Below are positions 15,295 to 21,450 of a stretch of DNA of 23,964 bases, piece by piece (within the stretch, counting starts at the first letter, position 1; each line of letters begins with the position of its first letter). The notes under the pieces are model-generated. The model saw nothing but the letters and a program-made list of their open reading frames with translations, had not been told where the DNA came from and did no database searches. This DNA is from a virus. Where the stretch lies: the IMG/VR virus record IMGVR_UViG_3300024258_000116, positions 1 to 23,964 of that record. The stretch is one strand, 5' to 3'. The position numbers were made by a program, and so were the translations under genes.

Positions 15295-18200
15295 GGGAAA
15301 GACTCTGCGCCGAGAATGGCGGTTTTAGTGCCGGTGATAATGTCAGTTTTATCCTGGTCAGATACCGCACTTTGATTATCTTTAATTTGTTCCAGTGAAT
15401 CGGTTAACGTATCAAACCCACCTCCTTTAATCTCTACCAGGTGCGCCACTACATTGTCGATGCTAATTTGACTCGCTGCTGATTTAGCTTCAATATTAGC
15501 CAAAGAAGTTTTTTCACCAGCTGTTAAAGCTGACCCTCCTATATTAGCGACGTAGATATCTCCTACATTCATAGATATCCCAAACCCCCCTGTAGGGGGA
15601 TTTCTTCTAGGATCGCTACCGTCTTTACACGTTAGTAAAGCATTAGAAGTTTCTAGTAAATTTTGAGTACCTACGTTATCTAACTTTACAGTAGCAATAT
15701 CTGTATTAAACTCATAGTGTCCTGCATTAATAGCCTGCATAACATTAAAGAAAAGACGTATGCCCTCTTCTGTCATTAAATTATGCACATACCAGGCATA
15801 CCCATTGAGAATATTAAAAGTAGCTCCGGCAATTTGAATATCTATATTCAATCCATCTGCATCATCTACATAATCAGCAGAGTATCCAGTGACCGTAGAT
15901 CCAGCTATACCGTTATTTTCATATACACTATCTGTTTCTTGACTAGCTACTGCAGACCACCCAGTAGTAGAAACTAAAGCTGTTAAAGTTTGTATCTTCT
16001 TGGCATTTAATCCTGATTGGTAAGCTATTGTAATAGTGAGAACATCTCCATCTGAGTAAGTAGTACCATCAGTATAGGATACTGAGTACCCTGCAGCGGC
16101 TACAACAGTATTTATTGTTTCATCATTATCTACCCCTACATTTCTAACAATTCGTACTCTGCTGCCCGAAATTAGACTAGTAATGCTGCCATTTGCTGTA
16201 ACCGGTTCAACATAATAACTCTCATCATTAGATTGAAATCTCACGAAGTCTGGATGATCAGAACCACCTCTGCTTACATAACAACCGTGCAAAGTCGTTG
16301 TAGTGTCTTGCCCGTCAACATAACCGACTGATGTTGCGTAGTCTGCGCCCTCTTCTATAACAAAATCAGGCCAGTTAAAAGGGTTTTTACTGTGATAAGT
16401 CGCATCCTGAGAAAGGTTATAATTCCACTCTCTTAGAATGTCTTCTGCTGTATTTGTACCACCGTCCTGAATCTCATAATCAAACGACTTACCACCAACT
16501 ACTTTAGGGCTTGCTGTATGGTCTACGACTGTTAAAGTTATAGCAGGATCACCCGTTGCCGCTGTCATGGCTTCAGGCTCCATGCCTACTGTATATTCGT
16601 ACGATTCTAATTCGGTTAATCCCAGACCATTGAGCACATTTGCTCTTGATTCATAATAACCGTTGATATGGTATTCAATAACTAAATGCGTTGAATAGTC
16701 ATAATCTGGTGTACCATCTCCATTAGCGTCTTCATAGAATTTAAATATTTGATCTACTGCGCCTGTAGCTCTTAAATCTGTTGTAGTTGATCCGTCTACT
16801 TGTTGATATTCGCCTTGCCCGCCTGCTGGTATCGTTCCTGCTGATTTGATTGAACACCATTTACCTATTACTTGATCACTAGTATTTTCCCACTGCATTC
16901 CTGCTCCTTTCCAATGATCTAAATCATCAATTGTGCAACCATCTAGAAAGTCTATTCTATCAGGGCCAATAGCTTTTAGATTAAACTGAGTATTAGCCAA
17001 TGTTGATTGGGCTATAAACTCAGCTATCAATGCAGAATAAATGCTTCTTCCCTCTTCCCTGGTAACAAGTGTTAAAACCTTTGTTGTTCTATTGTATGTA
17101 ATATTTGTTGTATAAGCTAAACCGTGACTAGAGGCGTAAATTGGATCTAATGTTTGTGATACTGAAATAGGAATAACTGAATTTCCAGCTGTTACACCTG
17201 CTACACGAATAGGCAAATACCCCGCTTTCATTATCGTGTAATCAACGTCTTGATCAGCAGAATAAACCTCGCTCCACGATTCGCTTGTAGCTGTTGAGTT
17301 ATTTCGTTGTATTTCTGTTTGTGTGCCAGTCTCAAAAATTACGACTTGTGAACCAGCGACTAAACCTGTAAATGATAAGCCTGTGTTAACTGTTGGTGTT
17401 ACGATTGTCAGTGTTCCTGCTCCGGGTACGCCGTTAGTACCATCATGCACACTCAGGCTAGTAGCTGATTGAATCTCAAAATCTGTTGTACCTGTATATT
17501 CAATATCATAAGTGTTGCCAGACACTGTAAGATTTGGATCAGTCCATGTTCCAGACTGATCGCCCGTTATTTTTATTGCTACTGAATTACCGCTAAACGT
17601 ACAGTTGTGTAGCTTTTCAAAATCAGTCTCAGTTGTAACTGTAATTGCTTGAGCATCAACACAGTTTGAGATAACAACACCGCTAGTCATATCAGTGCTA
17701 TTATGAGTAATCTCTTTACACGCGGAAAATGTCAGTCCGCTAAGAATATTATCTAATGGATGAAGAACAACTGTGCCATTTAGAACCAGAACACCATTTG
17801 TAGAGATATCCCCACTAGTTAGTTCAAATACGTGGTAATCACCCATGTTATAGGTATTGGCATCTATAATGGCTGAATTACCTGTACCAAAATCAAACTC
17901 TATACCGAGAGTAGCTGGGTTAATTTGTGATTGTACTTTTAGTTCGGATATATTTGCAGCAATGGGAAATTCAATAGACTGTCCTGTACTATCCCATACC
18001 ACTGCATCTGTGCCGCCATTCCCTATCCTTATCTTTTGCATACAGTAAAACTGCCCTACAGATTGGGTATTCTGCGATTCTATTGTGTATAGTAAGTTTT
18101 GCTGAGCTAGGGTGTAGGCATCTAAAAAGCTCAGCTCGCCTCCAATATACCCCCCTAAAACAGTAAGCGTTCTTAGGAGATAAAGAGGGCTCATGTTAAT

Positions 18201-19421
18201 GCCAGAATAGGAGCTATTAGGTCTAACACCTACACCTATAACTGTTACAGCACTTCTATCAAAAGTGCCATATTCTTGTAACTCATATCCGGTAGATACA
18301 TTGCTTGAGTCTGGCATCTGGATCAAGTGGCTGAAATAACTTTTCACAGTGTTAGGCATAACCTCTGTACCATTAGCTGCCCAAAGCATAGAACCATTAC
18401 CATCTGATACTATGAGAGAACATACTCCTTTGTTGTAAGGAAGTTTGTTACCGGCATCAATTATAAAACGAAAAAGTATTATTTCATCAGTAAGATCAAG
18501 AGAGTCTATTGTAAACGCTCCAATCAAAGGAATTTCGTTATAAGTAGATAGGCTTTGTTGTTGTAAACGAGTACCTGTAAAACCATATTCTTGTTCATTT
18601 CTAACGTTAGAGTTAACCAATTGACCGTCAGCTTCTACTGAATGTGTAGCATTTCCGTCTATATCAGGGATAAGATTACTACCAGTTGCATCAGCAGTAA
18701 TATTTACGCTTCTATCAGTTCCGTCTATACCCGCAAAACTTGCAGTATTAAAAGAGTTTAAAAGAATTGCAGCGGGATTATTTATATCTTTATACGCAGC
18801 TATCTTGCTTGTACCGTCATCTTTAATAGCAACTGTTATTGCTCCGGGATTAGGTTGAGCAGCTGAGTAATAGAGGAAGTCTCCTGTTGCTCCGGCAGTT
18901 ATCTGATATCGCGCAGAAAAAGAACTTCCATGATGGTAGTTGTTATTATTAGCATAACCTAAAGCAGAACTACTCACTTCAGGCAAAGGTATAGTATTAC
19001 CTCCACAGTCTCCAAGACAGGACAGAACTAGACAATTATCTGTAGTAGTTGTAACGCCAGGAGCATCAATAGGAGCGTTATTGCCAGCATTACCTCTTAG
19101 AGAATAACTGTCAATAAAGTTTGTAGCAGGAGCCCCCTTAATAATAGCTATATAATAAGCAACGTAAGTATTGTTAAGCGAATTAATAGTAGTTTCAGTT
19201 ATTGGCGTAGCGCCTGCCACATGAGAGTAACAGTATAGTTCTGGCCCTTGCGTTTCAACTATCTCCTGAGTAAAGTCAGTTATAGCTCCATCGATAAACC
19301 CTGAATCAATAGACACAAACATTATAACTAGATCACCAGTATCATGCACAGGTATAGCTACAGGATGTATGTACTGTTGTGATGTATTGCAAAAAGAAGT
19401 TGTTTTAGTGATATAAGGCAT
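15291..19421 (-). CDS. Giant fibre/spike protein, 1376 residues
   Basis: This is the largest gene here. The protein is beta-rich (many Thr, Ser, Asn, Gly) with no membrane segment. Residues 1-210 look like one lectin- or jelly-roll-like unit (MPYITKTTSFCNTSQQYI ... AITVAIKDDGTSK). About 550-660 shows short repeated strands like a beta-helix (VVISNCVDAQAITVTTE, LHNCTFSGNSVAIKITGD). A Ca-binding loop of EF-hand/thrombospondin type, DANGDGTPDYD, sits near 897. The end (LTAGEKTSLANIEAKS ... EIKGGGFDTLTDSLEQIKD) is a C-terminal module seen on phage fibres. The body looks AT-richer than the last 80 codons. It probably binds the host surface. Unusually, it lies between terminase and portal, not after the tape measure. 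Confidence 0.75.
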   Translation of the reverse strand: MPYITKTTSFCNTSQQYIHPVAIPVHDTGDLVIMFVSIDSGFIDGAITDFTQEIVETQGPELYCYSHVAGATPITETTINSLNNTYVAYYIAIIKGAPATNFIDSYSLRGNAGNNAPIDAPGVTTTTDNCLVLSCLGDCGGNTIPLPEVSSSALGYANNNNYHHGSSFSARYQITAGATGDFLYYSAAQPNPGAITVAIKDDGTSKIAAYKDINNPAAILLNSFNTASFAGIDGTDRSVNITADATGSNLIPDIDGNATHSVEADGQLVNSNVRNEQEYGFTGTRLQQQSLSTYNEIPLIGAFTIDSLDLTDEIILFRFIIDAGNKLPYNKGVCSLIVSDGNGSMLWAANGTEVMPNTVKSYFSHLIQMPDSSNVSTGYELQEYGTFDRSAVTVIGVGVRPNSSYSGINMSPLYLLRTLTVLGGYIGGELSFLDAYTLAQQNLLYTIESQNTQSVGQFYCMQKIRIGNGGTDAVVWDSTGQSIEFPIAANISELKVQSQINPATLGIEFDFGTGNSAIIDANTYNMGDYHVFELTSGDISTNGVLVLNGTVVLHPLDNILSGLTFSACKEITHNSTDMTSGVVISNCVDAQAITVTTETDFEKLHNCTFSGNSVAIKITGDQSGTWTDPNLTVSGNTYDIEYTGTTDFEIQSATSLSVHDGTNGVPGAGTLTIVTPTVNTGLSFTGLVAGSQVVIFETGTQTEIQRNNSTATSESWSEVYSADQDVDYTIMKAGYLPIRVAGVTAGNSVIPISVSQTLDPIYASSHGLAYTTNITYNRTTKVLTLVTREEGRSIYSALIAEFIAQSTLANTQFNLKAIGPDRIDFLDGCTIDDLDHWKGAGMQWENTSDQVIGKWCSIKSAGTIPAGGQGEYQQVDGSTTTDLRATGAVDQIFKFYEDANGDGTPDYDYSTHLVIEYHINGYYESRANVLNGLGLTELESYEYTVGMEPEAMTAATGDPAITLTVVDHTASPKVVGGKSFDYEIQDGGTNTAEDILREWNYNLSQDATYHSKNPFNWPDFVIEEGADYATSVGYVDGQDTTTTLHGCYVSRGGSDHPDFVRFQSNDESYYVEPVTANGSITSLISGSRVRIVRNVGVDNDETINTVVAAAGYSVSYTDGTTYSDGDVLTITIAYQSGLNAKKIQTLTALVSTTGWSAVASQETDSVYENNGIAGSTVTGYSADYVDDADGLNIDIQIAGATFNILNGYAWYVHNLMTEEGIRLFFNVMQAINAGHYEFNTDIATVKLDNVGTQNLLETSNALLTCKDGSDPRRNPPTGGFGISMNVGDIYVANIGGSALTAGEKTSLANIEAKSAASQISIDNVVAHLVEIKGGGFDTLTDSLEQIKDNQSAVSDQDKTDIITGTKTAILGAESFP

Positions 19422-19801
19422 TACAGCAAACTAACCCCAGCAGCTAAAAAGAAAACGCCTATGAACATCATGTGTTCTTTTACTGAGTTAAATCCGTCTA
19501 TGTACTGTGTGAATCTAGTTGCTGCGTAGGTATAAGCAATTGAAACAGGTAGTGTCATGGCCCATTTATTTTCCACGAACCACACATGCCAATGATCTGG
19601 AGGCGTTGCAAGATATATTGCTACACCCCACCAGCCAACACAGACAGCGACAGCAAAGGACATTACACCCATTGTCACCACGATCTTTTCAGCAAATAAG
19701 CTTAATTCACCATGGAAATACCAGACCCAACACCGCCAGGTTAAGTACAAAGCTGTAATCGTTATTGCGTTGTTACCAATTTCTGTAATCCAGTTACCCA
19801 T
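19421..19801 (-). CDS. Four-helix membrane protein, holin candidate
   Basis: This encodes 126 residues with about four membrane segments: around 8-28 (ITITALYLTWRCWVWYF), 38-64 (VVTMGVMSFAVAVCVGWWGV), 80-98 (WAMTLPVSIAYTYAATRF) and 110-126 (MMFIGVFFLAAGVSLL). Aromatic-rich, especially Trp. The start overlaps the upstream small gene by 8 bases and the stop overlaps the fibre start, so it is firmly in the cassette operon. Holins are small membrane proteins of this kind, but no holin family is recognised and no endolysin is visible nearby. Confidence 0.65.
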   Translation of the reverse strand: MGNWITEIGNNAITITALYLTWRCWVWYFHGELSLFAEKIVVTMGVMSFAVAVCVGWWGVAIYLATPPDHWHVWFVENKWAMTLPVSIAYTYAATRFTQYIDGFNSVKEHMMFIGVFFLAAGVSLL

Positions 19802-19967
19802 GATGCACTTGCTCTTTTTGTTTTAACTCATCAAGAAATTCATTTAGTTTATTACGGTTTTCACGCATTAATTTTTTAGACTCTATTCGCTGCGTTTCAC
19901 TTTCATTAAACTCTCTGTCTTCAATATGCTTTTCAGCCTGAGACTTCTTTTTAAAGATCGAAAACAT
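19794..19967 (-). CDS. 57-residue charged helical protein
   Basis: A small gene between two membrane-protein genes: ATG 19967 lies two bases after the upstream TAG, with AAGAG 6-8 bases before it. TAA 19794-19796 overlaps the next start. The product begins MFSIFKKKSQAEKH and continues as a highly charged helix (ESKKLMRENRNKLNEFLDEL). No membrane helix; likely cytoplasmic, perhaps a partner of the adjacent membrane proteins. The overlaps make it very likely translated. Confidence 0.7.
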   Translation of the reverse strand: MFSIFKKKSQAEKHIEDREFNESETQRIESKKLMRENRNKLNEFLDELKQKEQVHHG

Positions 19968-19969
19968 AA

Positions 19970-20194
19970 CTAGCTCTTTAACGCCTCGAGTGTTTTTTCA
20001 AATATTTGAGCGGATTCAAACATTTCTTTTTGAGAGTCACGAGATACATCAAAAGCTTTATTCTGCCAGTGCATACACTCTGTTTCTTTTTTATCAATCA
20101 CCCGAGCCATTAACCTGTTTTGCCAGATTAAATACGCGATAAATAAACCAGCAGTACCGAGCTGTTCAAGATTGATGGCGTTTAAAAACTCCAC
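19970..20194 (-). CDS. Single-helix membrane protein (BhlA/UviB-like layout)
   Basis: This encodes 74 residues from GTG 20194, overlapping the upstream stop as TAGTG with AAGGA nine bases before; a TTG at 20200 would add two residues. There is one membrane helix at about 11-28 (LGTAGLFIAYLIWQN), then a charged cytoplasmic helix (RVIDKKETECMHWQNKAFD, ... QIFEKTLEALKS). This N-terminal helix plus charged tail is the design of BhlA/UviB-type holin-like proteins, so a lysis role is possible. Not proven by any motif. Confidence 0.65.
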   Translation of the reverse strand: MEFLNAINLEQLGTAGLFIAYLIWQNRLMARVIDKKETECMHWQNKAFDVSRDSQKEMFESAQIFEKTLEALKS

Positions 20195-20550
20195 TAACAA
20201 TGGTCCTTATCATGTTGGTTTAACTTTTGACATATCCAGACAGCGAACATAAAGCGCCACTTAATTATTCTGGATGAATGACTGTAAACCTTGAGTTTCT
20301 TATATCGCTTCATCCTTCCTGTAACCAGTTCAGTAAAGCTTCCCGGAGCATCTAAAAACAAAGGTATTAATAAAATATTTACCCACCAGTCGAAGACAAC
20401 AAAAGGCAAAGCAAGGAATATCTTCCCAGGCAATTCCCATTTAGTGCCGACTACCCTGTGTTTAACTTTCATCACGAAAACAAACGCGATAAACAAATAG
20501 ATCATTGCAGTAATGACCAGGCTAAAATATTGATCGATTAGAGCTATCAT
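20194..20550 (-). CDS. Membrane protein, paralogue B (ELVTGRM...HC family)
   Basis: This encodes 118 residues. Two membrane regions: about 10-28 (LVITAMIYLFIAFVFVM) and 45-68 (IFLALPFVVFDWWVNILLIPL). A conserved cytoplasmic part follows: PLFLDAPGSFTELVTGRMK, then RYKKL, and a C-terminus KWRFMFAVWICQKLNQHDKDHC. It is clearly homologous to the gene at 20697-21065, with shared N...PLFLD.P....ELVTGRM.RYKKL and KWR..FA...C..LN..D..HC. The ending in Cys preceded by His, and the LN..D spacing, look functionally conserved. The ATG overlaps the stop of the frameshifted small gene as ATGA. Function unknown. Confidence 0.75.
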   Translation of the reverse strand: MIALIDQYFSLVITAMIYLFIAFVFVMKVKHRVVGTKWELPGKIFLALPFVVFDWWVNILLIPLFLDAPGSFTELVTGRMKRYKKLKVYSHSSRIIKWRFMFAVWICQKLNQHDKDHC

Positions 20551-20697
20551 TTTCTTTTAAACAGTGTGGTTAGAATGGATTCAGGCCGAGGCTTATCATC
20601 TATCGTTTCATGACGTGATTTTGTTTCTGTTCGTAAATCACCGAAGTAGGCCCGGACTACATAAGCGAATAAGTGTTTCTGTTTCAGGTAATTTCAT
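20547..20697 (-). pseudogene. Frameshifted small gene between the two paralogues
   Basis: ATG 20697 overlaps the upstream stop as TAATG. It reads MKLPETETLIRLCSPGLLR and then a TGA. One base out of frame, the same stretch gives a coding-like sequence KQKHLFAYVVRAYFGDLRTE followed by TKSRHETIDDKPRPESILTTLFKRK, ending in a TGA that overlaps the next ATG. Removing one C of the CC at 20687-20688 would join them into a 49-residue protein starting MKLLKQKHLF. So either one base was gained, a sequencing error is present, or the ribosome shifts. No other start exists in the second frame except a CTG at 20687. Confidence 0.6.
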
Positions 20698-21065
20698 TAA
20701 CAATGCCCTGCATCATAACGGTTGAGGTGATTGCATAAACAGATCGCAAAAGATAAACGCCATTTTTTAAGTCTAGATAAATTCCATGGTCGATTCGATT
20801 GTAATTTTTTGTAGCGGGTCATTCTGCCGGTTACCAGCTCAAAGGGATGTGCTGGCAGGTCTAAAAATAGAGGTACAAATACCCAGTTCATCAAACAATC
20901 TGCTATTAAAAATGGAACACCAAATAGGACTTTTATGACGGGGTAGTATTTTGTATTTTCAAACTCTGTTTTTAACTCCACCAAAACAACAAAGAATATA
21001 AACAGAGCAATTAATGACAGAAGGGTAAAGTGAATGTATTGCTCTAAAGCAGCGTGGATCGACAT
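20697..21065 (-). CDS. Membrane protein, paralogue A (ELVTGRM...HC family)
   Basis: This encodes 122 residues from ATG 21065, with GAG 7-9 bases upstream; a TTG at 21077 would add four. Two membrane regions: about 13-31 (FTLLSLIALFIFFVVLV) and 46-66 (VIKVLFGVPFLIADCLMNWVFV). Then PLFLDLPAHPFELVTGRMT, RYKKL and LKKWRLSFAICLCNHLNRYDAGHC. It is paralogous to the gene at 20194-20550. First gene after the palindrome at 21112-21140 and a TATAAA box, so probably the first gene of a separately promoted cassette. Function unknown; a lysis or membrane role is possible. Confidence 0.75.
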   Translation of the reverse strand: MSIHAALEQYIHFTLLSLIALFIFFVVLVELKTEFENTKYYPVIKVLFGVPFLIADCLMNWVFVPLFLDLPAHPFELVTGRMTRYKKLQSNRPWNLSRLKKWRLSFAICLCNHLNRYDAGHC

Positions 21066-21095
21066 CAATATTCTCAACAGTGAACTTGATGTGAA

Positions 21096-21101
21096 TTTAT
21101 A
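21096..21101 (-). promoter_or_regulatory. Possible -10 box of the fibre/membrane cassette
   Basis: The minus strand reads TATAAA (within GTTATAAATTC), centred 27.5 bases downstream of the palindrome centre and about 31 bases before ATG 21065. There is no good -35; the palindrome covers that position, as expected of an activator-dependent promoter. Confidence 0.45.
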
Positions 21102-21111
21102 ACTGATTTAT

Positions 21112-21140
21112 TGTCCGGTTTTTAGGCAGAAAACCGGACA
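21112..21140. repeat. Interrupted palindrome, copy 2 (cassette right border)
   Basis: Arms TGTCCGGTTTT (21112-21122) and AAAACCGGACA (21130-21140) surround spacer TAGGCAG. It differs from copy 1 by a single spacer base over the shared 32 bases and has the same orientation. It begins 14 bases after the stop of the Mor/C-like gene. No T-run follows on either strand. Confidence 0.9.
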
Positions 21141-21153
21141 GGATCACTATTTA

Positions 21154-21450
21154 CTAAACTCCATATTGCTGACAGATAGTAAATACCTGGCTTTTAGACA
21201 TACCTTCTTTATTTGCAATTTCTCGGCATGTCTTTCCTGCCAGTTTTAATTTGCAAATTCTTTCATTGCGAATATCTTTTCTTTCAACAGGAACATAAAC
21301 TCGTTCTGACCCACATCGACGCTTAACCCCGTCATCAACAACCAGGGCAAAATCGTGCAACCGGTTACGACTGAGATCTATTCCGAGTTTTTTGGCGGCC
21401 TGGAACATTTCTTCATAGATGATGTCGCCTAAATTTTCAGAGCCAGCCAT
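21154..21450 (-). CDS. Mor/C-family transcription activator
   Basis: This encodes 98 residues. The N-terminal half is a dimerisation-type region (ENLGDIIYEEMFQAAKKLGI). Next comes a basic strand (VKRRCGSERVYVPVERKDI) that fits the Mor pattern of a Gly-x-x-x-Val-Tyr-x-Pro strand. The C-terminal helix-turn-helix is RNERICKLKLAGKTCREIAN plus KEGMSKSQVFTICQQ. In phage Mu, Mor and C are dimeric activators of middle and late promoters binding dyads. Here the gene overlaps the large-terminase end by 14 bases and is followed 14 bases later by a perfect dyad, an attractive candidate target. The position inside the late operon differs from Mu, where both genes precede it. Confidence 0.8.
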   Translation of the reverse strand: MAGSENLGDIIYEEMFQAAKKLGIDLSRNRLHDFALVVDDGVKRRCGSERVYVPVERKDIRNERICKLKLAGKTCREIANKEGMSKSQVFTICQQYGV

